Positions 19,526 to 29,042 of a stretch of DNA of 64,000 nt are shown here, in pieces (position 1 is the stretch's first letter; every line of letters starts with the position of its first letter). Origin of the DNA: JBBDQZ01 sp040905705 (GTDB lineage: Bacteria > Bacteroidota > Rhodothermia > Balneolales > Natronogracilivirgulaceae); NCBI GenBank assembly GCA_040905705.1, contig JBBDQZ010000051.1:33239-97238 (forward strand). The letters are read 5' to 3'. The position numbers and the translations under genes are program-made. Below the pieces are notes generated by a model. That model worked only from the letters and a program-made list of their open reading frames with translations, was not told where the DNA came from and searched no databases.

Positions 19526-19912
19526 TTATTTGTACAGGTGATCTGTAACATCATTACCGGCAACAAAATCGGCAAGCTCGGGGACACTGAATTCGGCTTG
19601 CTCCGGGGAGGCCGGTTGTTCAATCAACCGGTCTGTGGCAATATCCAGGTGCACCTGTTTCCCTTCATAGGTATAAAAGAACTCCTGTTGTGCAAAAGTT
19701 ACCACAAGAAGAAGCAGCAACACGACAAACAAAAATAGTATTGACAGCTGACAGAAGTTACAGGGTTGGGTTGGAATGAATTCTTCATGATGAACCCTCC
19801 TTTGATTAGGTGCGAAAAGTCCCTTGATGATTAAATAATGGATGACTCCTTTCGGAAACAAAAAGCAATAAAAAAAATCATGCCTGAAAACCGATTCCCT
19901 CCATGCCCCCAT
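19526..19912 (-). pseudogene. Short remnant resembling the N-terminus of a secreted protease
   Basis: An open frame of 128 codons whose middle is a very hydrophobic helix (LFLFVVLLLLLVVTFAQ) followed by EFFYTYEGKQVHLDIATD, then a Pro/Glu-rich stretch and an early stop. The segment after the helix looks like the start of the mature pro-region of Bacteroidota S8 proteases. The first 50 codons look unlike a normal signal peptide, no proper start precedes the helix, and no catalytic domain follows. It lies between the two 110-bp repeats. It is read as a decayed 5' fragment; a small membrane-anchored protein is the alternative. Confidence 0.4.
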
Positions 19913-19933
19913 TATTCAATGAGAGGCCCCCAG

Positions 19934-20043
19934 CCGGAGAACGTCCCGTTTCACTACCGGCGCACTGGCTGAGTTATGCGCCGGTCTTCCTTCTTTTGTG
20001 ATACATTCTATGAAACTACTTGGTTCAAATTATAAAAGACAAG
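19934..20043 (-). repeat. 110-bp direct repeat, copy 2, with hairpin
   Basis: Second copy of the repeat at 19373-19482, in the same orientation and upstream of the protease-like remnant. The 9-bp inverted repeat ACCGGCGCA (19956-19964) / TGCGCCGGT (19977-19985) is kept. The copies flank the remnant, so recombination between them could delete it. Confidence 0.85.
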
Positions 20044-20095
20044 CTTTTAAAATTCAAACCTGTACACAGCCCGGAATGATCGACCCGGATTGCTC

Positions 20096-20614
20096 TTAAT
20101 TTCCGGGTTGTCCTTCCTGTTGCATTTGAGTTTCCTGAATCATTTGTTGCATTTTTTGTTGCAACTCAGGGCTTGATTGAATAGCAACAAAAATTTGCTG
20201 GAATCGGTCAAGCTCTAAACCTTCCTCTTCAATTGCGGAAATGAGTTTTCCTTCCATTTCCTGTTCAATCGCACCAACAAGTTCTGATGCCGTTTCAAAC
20301 TTCTCTATTTCTTCAGACTCGACTTCAATTTCATCATCCGACTGTCCCATCTGTCGGGATTGCAGTATTTCGTTATAGGTCTCAACATCCAGACCCTCTT
20401 CCTCCACTATAGCGATCATCTCCATTTGTGATTCCATTTGAATCTGTTGAGCCTGCATGGATGCATCGACAAATACCTGTAATTCATCATCGGTAACTTC
20501 AGGAATTTCTTCAGCCTGATCCGGTGGTACTTGTTGGAATTGTCCTTGTGCCGATACAGCAGTAAAAATAAATAGAAATGCTGTCACAAAACCGGCCATC
20601 CATAGATTTCTCAT
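20096..20614 (-). CDS. Secreted DUF4168-domain protein
   Basis: About 172 aa with an N-terminal signal peptide (MRNLWMAGFVTAFLFIF, ending VSAQG) and then a highly acidic, Gln/Met-rich helical region containing two similar halves (VTDDELQVFVDASMQAQQI and the part ending FQQIFVAIQSSPELQQKM), the pattern of DUF4168. The function of this domain is unknown; it is found in exported proteins. A GAGG sequence lies just before the ATG at 20614, so that start is preferred over the in-frame ATG 15 bases upstream. It is the first minus-strand gene after a 270-bp non-coding gap. Confidence 0.75.
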   Translation of the reverse strand: MRNLWMAGFVTAFLFIFTAVSAQGQFQQVPPDQAEEIPEVTDDELQVFVDASMQAQQIQMESQMEMIAIVEEEGLDVETYNEILQSRQMGQSDDEIEVESEEIEKFETASELVGAIEQEMEGKLISAIEEEGLELDRFQQIFVAIQSSPELQQKMQQMIQETQMQQEGQPGN

Positions 20615-20629
20615 GTTATCCTCAGTCAT

Positions 20630-20900
20630 TTTATTTTAGATAAAAATTTGCATTTACAGATTAGGATAACCTGTAAATCATAATTTTATTTCCCGAATGT
20701 TATAATTTATTTTCAATATTAACCCATTGATTATAAAATCGACTTCTGTACATTAAATGTTGTAGCTTTTAAAACAGTAGAAATTGCTTTTTTATAAATT
20801 ACCACAGAACTTGACTTTGCAGCTTTTTATCGGCTGTTGTTAAATGAAATGATTGCAAATAAACCACCGTTTCAAGTGTATATGAGACCATTCATTGGAT
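20630..20900. other. Divergent intergenic region
   Basis: AT-rich gap between the divergent DUF4168 gene and the membrane-anchored protein gene. It probably carries both promoters; I see no gene, repeat or defined operator in it. Confidence 0.4.
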
Positions 20901-21575
20901 ATGAATAAAAATAGGGGAAAAAATCGGCCGATCTGGTTACGGTTCACTTTTTTGATAATACTGATTGCCATCGGATACCTCGTTTACCTGTACTCTTTCG
21001 ACCGTCAAGCACCCGTTAAACATACCGAATCTGTACCTGCGGCATCAGCCTTCCTTTATAATGGAGAACCCGTTGTTCAGCTGGCTGCACGCTGGCATCG
21101 GCAGGATCACCTCGGGATGGATTCGATCAACAACCGGCTTCCTGAAAATTATGATGTTATAATTCTTGACACAGATATCACGGCAAACGACCGGTCGAAC
21201 TACGTAATCATCCGCACCGACCGCCGTTTGCCCGACATGGATCGTGAGCTGAGTGAGGCCGGTTTCACCCATACCTTTCGTAATCTGGTCATTTACGAAA
21301 CCCGGGATCGGGAACTGTATCCGGTACTGACCATTGATCCCGATGCAATACTCGATGGCAATGGCAATACACTTATTTCACAAGTCCCGGCTCAGCACGG
21401 ATATGCTCTTTTACTCGAGGAATTTATGCACGAACAGCTTTATGATAAAGCGATTCAACTTATTGAGATTATCATGCTTGATGAACAGGGTCATGGAGCA
21501 AGTGACGAGATTGTTATTTACTGGGACCCGCAAGATAACGCATATAAAGCCACCAATACATTCGGTGCCCCCTGA
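20901..21575 (+). CDS. Membrane-anchored protein of unknown function
   Basis: 224 aa from the ATG at 20901 (a TTG two codons upstream is also open). A single N-terminal transmembrane helix (RFTFLIILIAIGYLVYLY, residues about 14-31) is followed by a soluble, probably periplasmic domain rich in Asp and Arg. No catalytic motif was recognised. Coding character is supported by a long open frame and normal amino-acid composition. It stands alone, 200 bp before the DUF6580 gene. Confidence 0.6.
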   Translation: MNKNRGKNRPIWLRFTFLIILIAIGYLVYLYSFDRQAPVKHTESVPAASAFLYNGEPVVQLAARWHRQDHLGMDSINNRLPENYDVIILDTDITANDRSNYVIIRTDRRLPDMDRELSEAGFTHTFRNLVIYETRDRELYPVLTIDPDAILDGNGNTLISQVPAQHGYALLLEEFMHEQLYDKAIQLIEIIMLDEQGHGASDEIVIYWDPQDNAYKATNTFGAP

Positions 21576-21774
21576 TCGCCGTCAGGCTTGACCGGATTCT
21601 GTTCGGGCTCATATTTCCCGGGAACAAGAGTGAATCCCCGAATGTTAATACAAACCCCGGTTCCGTACATCTCCGATGTACACCCATTTTTTATACTGGT
21701 AACATAATTGATTATCTTTACTGTATAAACTCTGAATTCAACATCACTTATTAAAACAAAATTTTTATCTGACC

Positions 21775-22305
21775 ATGAACAAACCCAGGATCATTGTACT
21801 CTTGATACTGATCGTTGCAGCCGTTGCGCTACGCTTTCTTCCACAACCTCCCAACTTCACACCCATTGCCGCATTGGCACTTTTTTCAGGCATTTTCATT
21901 CGTAACCGGTTATGGGCTGTTGCCGCACCGCTTGGTGTGATGTTGATAACCGATCTGTTTATTGGCCTGCACAGTACCATGCTGTTTGTTTACGGTTCCT
22001 TCATTTTGATGGTATGGCTTGGAGGAGCCATTTATCCGCATATAAAAGCCGGCTATGTTGCGGGGGGTGGTATTACAGGAGCTACACTCTTTTTCATTAT
22101 TACCAACTTTGGAGTCTGGCTCACCAGTTCAACCTATCCCAGCACATGGGACGGCCTGCTTTCCGCTTACGTCGCTGCCATTCCCTTTTACCACTACATG
22201 ATCATCAGTACACTGTTTTACAGTGCAATATTCATCGGCCTGTTTGTTTATGCCGAAAAATGGTTCCCATCAATCCGTGAAGATCATGATCATGCTTCGG
22301 CCTGA
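21775..22305 (+). CDS. DUF6580-type integral membrane protein
   Basis: 176 aa with about five or six hydrophobic helices. The start PNFTPIAALALFSGIF and the AVAAPLGVMLITDLFIG segment are typical of DUF6580, a family of putative transporters resembling the S (substrate-binding) components of ECF vitamin transporters. It ends in a charged tail (REDHDHASA). The substrate is unknown and no energising ATPase lies beside it. The stop codon immediately precedes the open frame of the SDR gene, so the two may be co-transcribed. Confidence 0.75.
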   Translation: MNKPRIIVLLILIVAAVALRFLPQPPNFTPIAALALFSGIFIRNRLWAVAAPLGVMLITDLFIGLHSTMLFVYGSFILMVWLGGAIYPHIKAGYVAGGGITGATLFFIITNFGVWLTSSTYPSTWDGLLSAYVAAIPFYHYMIISTLFYSAIFIGLFVYAEKWFPSIREDHDHASA

Positions 22306-22347
22306 TTTACCCATCGAACATTTCAGCAAGAATACACTCTGTCAAAT

Positions 22348-23076
22348 CTGTCAAAAAATGCCGTAATCATAGGAGCCAGCTCGGGAATCGGAGCATCACT
22401 GGCCGTTGAGCTATCCTCAAGAGGTTATACACTTGGCCTGGCTGCGCGTCGGACGAACCTGATGGTGAAGGAGATCCAACCCAAACTCATCCACCCGTCC
22501 CATATCGTTTACATGGATATCACCGATATCGAAGCGTCCATCACTACTCTTCGAACCCTCGTTGATCAAATGGGAGGGATCGATTTGATTGTGCTGAATG
22601 CAGGTATTTCCGGCGGAACATCCGGTGTTGAATGGGAAACAGCTAAAATGCTGATACAGGTTAATGTCATGGGGTTCGCTGCAATGCTTAACGAAGCATA
22701 CCGTATCTTCCAAAAACAGGGATATGGACATATCGTTGGCATCTCCTCCATTGCATCACTGCTGCCTCATCCCAACGGTTCCCCTTACAATGCATCCAAG
22801 GCCTTTGTATCAAACTATCTGGACAGCATGCGTCTGAGAATCAAAAGACGCGGCGAAAACATAATCGTGACCGACGTTCTTCCGGGATATGTTCTGACTC
22901 CGATGACTGAAGAGAACAAACGCATGTTCTGGGTTGCCGGTGTAGAAAAGGCAGCCAATCAGATTGCCTGTGACATTGATCGCAAAAAATCGGTTAGTTA
23001 TATCTCCCGCCGTTGGCGATTAGTCGCTTATTTACTTTCACTGATGCCGAGGAGGCTGTTGAATCGTTTACTCTGA
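22348..23076 (+). CDS. Short-chain dehydrogenase/reductase
   Basis: A classical NAD(P)-dependent SDR. The cofactor motif AVIIGASSGIGASLA, the NAG segment LNAGISGG, the Ser of SSIASL and the catalytic YNASK are all present. The Rossmann start lies upstream of the first in-frame ATG (22462), so the protein must begin earlier. The only candidates after the preceding in-frame stop (22303-22305) are the CTG codons at 22339 and 22348, the latter giving SKNAVIIGASSG. A CTG start is rare; an indel near the A-rich 22353-22358 stretch is the alternative. Substrate unknown. It directly follows the DUF6580 gene. Confidence 0.85.
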   Translation: MSKNAVIIGASSGIGASLAVELSSRGYTLGLAARRTNLMVKEIQPKLIHPSHIVYMDITDIEASITTLRTLVDQMGGIDLIVLNAGISGGTSGVEWETAKMLIQVNVMGFAAMLNEAYRIFQKQGYGHIVGISSIASLLPHPNGSPYNASKAFVSNYLDSMRLRIKRRGENIIVTDVLPGYVLTPMTEENKRMFWVAGVEKAANQIACDIDRKKSVSYISRRWRLVAYLLSLMPRRLLNRLL

Positions 23077-23226
23077 GAAAAATGTTGATGCACTTTCTCT
23101 GATTAACACAGAATGACCGTTTATTATCCGTCCGCTTTTCTTATTTTTGAACCTCCTATAAAAGCACCAGTAATAATTTGGGTGACAGCATCAGAGTTTC
23201 AGACCTTTTAACCATGAGATGAACGC

Positions 23227-24579
23227 ATGATCAACAAAGAGCTGATCAAACCTGAAATTTCAGAGTTGATTGATCAACAACAGTGGACTGATCTTCGGGA
23301 GTCTGTAGAGGACTGGCCGATCCCTGAAATTGCCGACTTGATGGAAAACCTGGATAAAAGAGACCGGGTTGTCTTTTTCCGGGTACTACCGAGAGAACTG
23401 AGTGCAGCAACGTTTGCTCATTTTGAGCCTGAACAGCAAAATGATTTGTTGTTGGAAATGACCGATGAGGAGACACGTCAGCTTCTGGCCAACCTGGCTC
23501 CTGATGACCGGACTGCACTGCTCGATGAACTACCGGGCCAGGTTACGCAGCAGCTTCTGAATTTACTGAGTCCGCATGATCTCAAGGAAGCCCGGGTCCT
23601 GCTGGGATATCCTGAAGAAAGTGTAGGACGCTTGATGACACCGGACTATCTGGCAGTCAGGCCACACTGGTCCATTGGACAGGCGCTTGACCATATTCGA
23701 AAAATGGGCAGGCAAAGCGAGACTATCAACGTAATTTATGTTACCGATCCGGGCTGGAAACTACTTGACGCACTCGACCTTCAGCTTTTTATCCTCTCCG
23801 ATCCGGAGAAAAAAGTCGAGGAAATCATGGACAGTACTTTTATTTCTGTTTCTGCATTCGATGACAGGGAAGAGGCTGTTCAGATCATTCAAAAGTATGA
23901 CAAAACCGTTCTGCCTGTTGTTGACTCCGACGGTATTCTGCTGGGAATCGTCACAGTCGATGACCTTTTGGACGTAGCTGAAGAAGAGGCAACGGAAGAT
24001 TTTCACAAAGGTGCAGCGGTTGCCCCTTTGCGTACAAGTTACCGGGAAGCCAGCATCTGGTCATTATTCAGCAAGCGTATATCCTGGTTGATGATTCTTG
24101 TTTTTGTAAACCTGATCTCCTCAGGAGTGATCGAAGCCTTTGAAGAGGTGTTGTCATCGGCCATCGCCCTGGCATTTTTCATCCCGCTGCTGATAGACAG
24201 CGGGGGAAATGCAGGAGCCCAATCAGCCACTCTGATGGTTCGCGCCATCGCCACCGGTGATATTCAGTTACGCCAATGGTTTCATACCATCGCCAAGGAA
24301 GTACTGGTCGGCATTGCGCTGGGAGTGGCAATGGGCTTTGCAAGCTGGGCTTTGGGCATCTATCGTGGTGGCACCGAAATCGGACTGGTAGTCGGTTTGT
24401 CGATGATTCTGATTGTACTTGTAAGCAATATCATCGGAACGTTGCTACCCTTTTTACTAACCCGGGTGAATATCGACCCGGCTGTTGCCAGCAGTCCACT
24501 GATAACTACTATCGTAGATGCTTCCGGACTTCTCATCTATTTTACGATAGCCAGTATGATTATTGGCATTACGATATAA
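23227..24579 (+). CDS. mgtE: Magnesium transporter MgtE
   Basis: 450 aa forming the Mg(2+)-gated channel of the inner membrane. The order is an N-terminal superhelical domain (DLMENLDKRDRVVFFRVLP, and LLDELPGQVTQQLL in a repeat), a CBS pair (SVGRLMTPDYLAVRP; VVDSDGILLGIVTVDDLLD), then a five-helix transmembrane domain with FFIPLLIDSGGNAGAQSA, the pore signature. Length matches the family. The 3' end overlaps the convergent histidine kinase gene by 11 bp. Confidence 0.95.
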   Translation: MINKELIKPEISELIDQQQWTDLRESVEDWPIPEIADLMENLDKRDRVVFFRVLPRELSAATFAHFEPEQQNDLLLEMTDEETRQLLANLAPDDRTALLDELPGQVTQQLLNLLSPHDLKEARVLLGYPEESVGRLMTPDYLAVRPHWSIGQALDHIRKMGRQSETINVIYVTDPGWKLLDALDLQLFILSDPEKKVEEIMDSTFISVSAFDDREEAVQIIQKYDKTVLPVVDSDGILLGIVTVDDLLDVAEEEATEDFHKGAAVAPLRTSYREASIWSLFSKRISWLMILVFVNLISSGVIEAFEEVLSSAIALAFFIPLLIDSGGNAGAQSATLMVRAIATGDIQLRQWFHTIAKEVLVGIALGVAMGFASWALGIYRGGTEIGLVVGLSMILIVLVSNIIGTLLPFLLTRVNIDPAVASSPLITTIVDASGLLIYFTIASMIIGITI

Positions 24580-27391
24580 ATTTTTGAACCAATCGAAGCA
24601 ACTCTTCTTTTCTGAATGGTTTCGACAAATAGGCGGAAAACCCTTGCTCAATGTAGTAATCAGCATCTCCGCTTAGTGCATGAGCCGTCAGTGTAATAAC
24701 CGGCAGATCAGCAAAGATTTTATTGGATTGAATAGACTTCAATGTATCGACGCCGTCCATTCCCACACCCAGGCTTATATCCATGATCACCATATTAAAC
24801 ACATCATTTTTCAATTTATCAAGAGCTTTTTCACCTGAATCGACCACCTCAACGTCATATTTTTTCATCAAATAAAATTTGGTTATGGTGGCACTGTCAA
24901 AATCATCCTCAACAAGCAAGATTCGCGGCTTCAGTATCTTGTCCCTGAGCGCCTCCTTGTCTTGTGTACCGCTCCCAACTCTTGTCTCCTCAGTTGCTCT
25001 CCTCGGGAACCGGATGGTAAAAATTGAACCCACTCCTTTTTTACTATTAACCGTGATGGTTCCCCCCATCACATCCACCAGTTTTCGGGTGATAGACAGC
25101 CCAAGCCCGCTTCCTTCAAATTTTCGGGAAAGCCCGGTGCTCTCCTGCTGAAATTCATCAAATATCTTGGGCAAAAAATCGGGAGAAATTCCGACACCCG
25201 TATCCTGTACATCTATTTGTACCCACTCCCCGGTCTTGTTTGTAACCCTGGAAATATGAACCGACACCTCTCCTTCATCGGTATATTTAAAAGCATTTGA
25301 CAAAAGATTATACATAATGCGATTTAATATCTGGCGATCAATCTCGACATTGAGCTCTTTCAGATCCGTATGAATTTTGAAGTCCAGGCCTTTATAACGA
25401 GCCGAACGGGAATGTGCTTCCATAGCTCTGGATATTTCATCAATGATATTGACGTTTTCAAGCTGTGTTTCAATTTTTTCCGCTTCCAGTTTGGCAAGTT
25501 CAAGAATGGATTCGATCGTCTCCAGCAACCGCCTTCCACTAATATGAATACGCGTCGCCATCTCTTTCGATTCACCTTCGGGCAAGTCCGATTCAAGAAT
25601 GCTGGCAAAACCCAGAATTCCGGTAAGTGGTGTACGCATTTCATGGCTCATATTGGCCAATAGAGCCGTTTTCAACCGGTTCATCTCTTCCGCAATATCC
25701 CTGGCATGGATGAGTTCTGTTTCGGAATGTTTGCGGTCGTTGATATCCCGTGTATTGGCCACTACTCCTGCAACAGCCGGATTATTCAGCAGATTTGAAC
25801 CTACCGATTCAAGATACAGCCAGTGTCCGTCCTTATGCTTAAATCTATACTCTACTGTCAGTTCAACAAATCCCTCTTCAACAATTTTTCGAAAAGACTC
25901 CCTGACTTTCTTCAGGTCATCCTTGTGGATGTAATGAAAAACATTTTCCCCCACCAATTCTTCCGGTTCGTACCCTAATAATCTCTTGACGGAAGTACTG
26001 GCATACGTAATAACGGCATCCGGATTCAACACAGTAATAATATCCGAACTGTTCTGAATCAAAGTGCGGAATCGGTTTTCATTATTCCGAGCCCTTTTTT
26101 CAATTTTTGAACGTATCACCGATGAAGAGATCAGCTCTGACATCATCAGAAGTGTGTGACTTTCGAAATTTCCTGCCTGACGCAAAGTGTGCATCCATGC
26201 AAGTTCGATATACCCGAGATAACCAGCCTCTTTTGAACGGAAGGGGAATGCGATCATAGATCGTACACCCTCTTTATGCAATCGATCTTTTTCGGGTTTC
26301 GCTTTGCCGGACATTTTGTTGATATCCTCAAATTGCAAAGGTTTTCCTTTCGTTACCTGTTTCATCCACCATTCACTAAAAACTTGTCCCTCTTCTCTCT
26401 TTCGGGAATGTGCTGAGTGCAGCTTCGGATGCAACCATTCAACGGTCTCTTCAGTTTTATCTTCTGTCGAATAAAGGCATAATACGGCCCTGTCGGCCAA
26501 ACCTACTTTGGCCAGTAAACTCAGTACAACCTTCATATCAGGATGACTGTCTTTGATCAAACGGTTTCGGATTTCATTACCGGCCTCTTCAACAGTGCGA
26601 AGCGTTTTTCTTGCTTCTTCTGCTTTACGTTCCCCGGATACATCACGGAGGGTCAATACAATACCGGATGGTTCATCCAAATCATTTAATATAACCGAAT
26701 ATGAACCGCTTACCGGTATCTCCACTCCATCGTTGCTGCGCAACAAGCTGCCTTCAGGGAAGAGTTTACTTTTACCGGCCGCCATGATTTCGGGATATGA
26801 ATATGATGAAGGGTTAACGTTTTCACTATAAATAATTCTACATACCGTTTTAATGTTCTTACCGAGTATTTCATCTAACGCGGTTTCCAAAAGTATTTCT
26901 GCTGACGGGTTGACATAAGTAATGAGCAAATCTGCATCGGTGGCAATAACGGCATCTTCAATACTTTTCAGGATTGTGGCTAACTCCCTCTCGCGTCGTT
27001 TTATTTCCTGCTGGGTTTGATGCTTATAGAGTACCATATCAATGGCCAACAGCATCTCGTTTTCGCCAAAAGGTTTGAGTAAATATCCGTAGGGCGCGGT
27101 CTCTTTGGCACGGTCAAATGTTTTTTTATCGGAATGAGCCGTTATATAGATAACCGGAATATCCATCTGCCTGTTAAGTTCCTCGACCGCTTCAATTCCG
27201 TCAGCGTTTTCATCGAGTCTGATATCCATCAAGACAAGATTCGGTTTTTTCTCCAACGCTGTTTGAATTGCATTTTGCGCATCATGAACCGGGCCTATAA
27301 CCGTGTAGCCGCAACGTTCAAGCCATCGGCACATGTTATGAGCTACCGTCATTTCATCTTCAACGACCAATATTTTTTTTTGACCAGTCAT
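24569..27391 (-). CDS. Hybrid sensor histidine kinase, REC-PAS-GAF-PAS-HisKA-HATPase-REC
   Basis: A 940-aa cytosolic signalling protein without transmembrane helices. The first receiver domain (residues about 5-120) has the phospho-acceptor in LVLMDIRLDENADG. A PAS domain follows (IEDAVIATDADLLITYVNPS), then a GAF-like domain, a second PAS (NSSDIITVLNPDAVITYAS), the dimerisation box with the phospho-His in NMSHEMRTPLTGIL, an HATPase core with DTGVGISPDFLPKIF and GSGLGLSITRKLV, and a C-terminal receiver (VIMDISLGVGMDG). An N-terminal receiver on a hybrid kinase implies it is itself controlled by another kinase. Signal unknown. There is no response regulator with a DNA-binding domain next to it. 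Confidence 0.92.
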   Translation of the reverse strand: MTGQKKILVVEDEMTVAHNMCRWLERCGYTVIGPVHDAQNAIQTALEKKPNLVLMDIRLDENADGIEAVEELNRQMDIPVIYITAHSDKKTFDRAKETAPYGYLLKPFGENEMLLAIDMVLYKHQTQQEIKRRERELATILKSIEDAVIATDADLLITYVNPSAEILLETALDEILGKNIKTVCRIIYSENVNPSSYSYPEIMAAGKSKLFPEGSLLRSNDGVEIPVSGSYSVILNDLDEPSGIVLTLRDVSGERKAEEARKTLRTVEEAGNEIRNRLIKDSHPDMKVVLSLLAKVGLADRAVLCLYSTEDKTEETVEWLHPKLHSAHSRKREEGQVFSEWWMKQVTKGKPLQFEDINKMSGKAKPEKDRLHKEGVRSMIAFPFRSKEAGYLGYIELAWMHTLRQAGNFESHTLLMMSELISSSVIRSKIEKRARNNENRFRTLIQNSSDIITVLNPDAVITYASTSVKRLLGYEPEELVGENVFHYIHKDDLKKVRESFRKIVEEGFVELTVEYRFKHKDGHWLYLESVGSNLLNNPAVAGVVANTRDINDRKHSETELIHARDIAEEMNRLKTALLANMSHEMRTPLTGILGFASILESDLPEGESKEMATRIHISGRRLLETIESILELAKLEAEKIETQLENVNIIDEISRAMEAHSRSARYKGLDFKIHTDLKELNVEIDRQILNRIMYNLLSNAFKYTDEGEVSVHISRVTNKTGEWVQIDVQDTGVGISPDFLPKIFDEFQQESTGLSRKFEGSGLGLSITRKLVDVMGGTITVNSKKGVGSIFTIRFPRRATEETRVGSGTQDKEALRDKILKPRILLVEDDFDSATITKFYLMKKYDVEVVDSGEKALDKLKNDVFNMVIMDISLGVGMDGVDTLKSIQSNKIFADLPVITLTAHALSGDADYYIEQGFSAYLSKPFRKEELLRLVQKFIS

Positions 27392-27927
27392 TATTATTTC
27401 TGTATAAGCAAGTTTAACTCTGCAAATATTAATTCGTTTTCGGGTTGCAACAACTCACGCAAAAATAAATACACTCGAGATGTTGAAACGGGCCTCCCGC
27501 CTGTATCGGTGATAATAATAGGCAAATGGTTGTAAGTCAATGTGTCCCAAAATAAAAATACTATCTACACCGGCCGTGCATGTATCATGGGTATGAGTAT
27601 GTAATAGCTACGGGATCAAAACTTTGTTAACCGCATGTATAATAGCATTTTCAGCGATTAGCACATTTTACTAATAATGAAATGTACGAACATATAATCC
27701 TTTTATTTCGTAATTCACACTGGTAAAATTGGCATTGACAGTTTTCCACCATCGTTTCAACTTCGGGATGGACACAATGCTTATTTCGAATGACGGTGCA
27801 TTCACAGCACACCACTATGACTTCGATCCGGTTGGCCATTCGAGAATAATAGTGAAGAGAACCGGAATATTCGCTATTTTTTTTCAGGTGAGCCTAATGT
27901 AAATCCCGGATACAATTCAAGATATTT
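27392..27927. other. 536-bp non-coding gap between divergent genes
   Basis: It separates the histidine kinase and dehydrogenase genes. Most of it shows no gene. On the minus strand, a 19-codon stretch ending at the TAG near 27609-27611 reads NVLIAENAIIHAVNKVLIP, resembling the last strand of a fasciclin (FAS1) domain. No upstream part of such a domain is visible, so it is at most a remnant. Confidence 0.4.
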
Positions 27928-28929
27928 ATGTACAATATTGTTTTAATTAATGGAGACGGAATCGGACCTGAAATCACAGAATCGGTTATCCGCATCACGG
28001 AAGCGGCCCAGGTTAATATTAACTGGATTTCGGCAACCGCAGGCCTGGAAGCTTATGAAAAAGGGGGTAACCCACTACCTGACAAAACCGTACAATTAAT
28101 AGAGGAACACAAAATTGCTCTCAAAGGACCTCTTACTACCCCTGTTGGTAGTGGCTTTCGTTCCATCAATGTGGCACTGCGACAGAAATTTGATCTTTAT
28201 TGTAACTTGAGGCCGGCCAAAACCCTGCCGGGTGTTATGACACGATACGACAAAATTGATCTTGTGACATTTCGTGAAAATACCCAGGGGATTTACATTG
28301 GTGAAGAACGATACCTAAACGATGACAAGACGGCAGCAGAAACCATTGCCGTAGTAACCCGAAAAGCCAGTGAACGCATTGTCCGTGTCGCTTTTGAATA
28401 CGCAAGGAAACACGGACGAAAGAAGGTCTCCTTAATTCACAAAGCCAACATCTTAAAATTTACATCGGGGCTTTTTTTGAACGTTGGCCGGGAAATCTCT
28501 GAGGAATACCCGGATATTGCATTTAATGATATGATCATTGATAATACGGCCATGCAAATGGTGATGCATCCGGAAAATTTTGATATCCTTGTAACCACCA
28601 ACCTTTTCGGTGACATTCTTTCCGACCTTGCAGCCGGGCTGGTCGGTGGGCTCGGCGTCACAGGATCCGCCAATATGGGTGATCACTATGCTATTTTTGA
28701 AGCGGTACATGGATCAGCACCGGATATCGCCGGTCAGGGCAAAGCCAATCCCACTGCTTTATTGTTGTCAGCCGTTATGATGATTGAACATATTGGGGAG
28801 TCGGAAAAAGCGGAAATCATCCAAAAGGCGATACACAAAACACTGCCGGACAAATCTGTTGCCACTCCCGACCTTGGCGGAAAGGGCAATACCAGAACAT
28901 ACACGGATGCGATTATTCGCAATCTCTAA
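27928..28929 (+). CDS. NAD-dependent isocitrate dehydrogenase family protein
   Basis: A 333-aa beta-decarboxylating dehydrogenase of the isocitrate/isopropylmalate family. Motifs: NGDGIGPEI, TPVGSGFRSINVALRQ, NLRPAKTLPG, FRENTQGIYIGEE, HKANILKFTSGLF and NLFGDILSDLAAGLVGGLG. The GFRSxNVALR phosphate-site segment and the TPVG loop fit NAD-type isocitrate dehydrogenase better than LeuB, whose equivalent loop differs; homoisocitrate dehydrogenase is less likely. It needs Mg or Mn and works in the cytosol. Single gene, converging with the phosphoesterase. Confidence 0.88.
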   Translation: MYNIVLINGDGIGPEITESVIRITEAAQVNINWISATAGLEAYEKGGNPLPDKTVQLIEEHKIALKGPLTTPVGSGFRSINVALRQKFDLYCNLRPAKTLPGVMTRYDKIDLVTFRENTQGIYIGEERYLNDDKTAAETIAVVTRKASERIVRVAFEYARKHGRKKVSLIHKANILKFTSGLFLNVGREISEEYPDIAFNDMIIDNTAMQMVMHPENFDILVTTNLFGDILSDLAAGLVGGLGVTGSANMGDHYAIFEAVHGSAPDIAGQGKANPTALLLSAVMMIEHIGESEKAEIIQKAIHKTLPDKSVATPDLGGKGNTRTYTDAIIRNL

Positions 28930-29042
28930 AAAACAGGCTTTTTCCATTCATATCACGCAATCACCCCTTATTCATCAACCCATACGCCAGCAATGATTCA
29001 GTGCTGTAAAAAACTTATTTACACCCCGGTTGTCAGCGCTGT

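Noticed and set aside
27651..27839. 62-codon minus-strand frame with nine cysteines between the histidine kinase and dehydrogenase genes
   Set aside because: No family likeness, no ribosome-binding site, and Cys are not spaced as in known metal or zinc motifs; the region looks non-coding.
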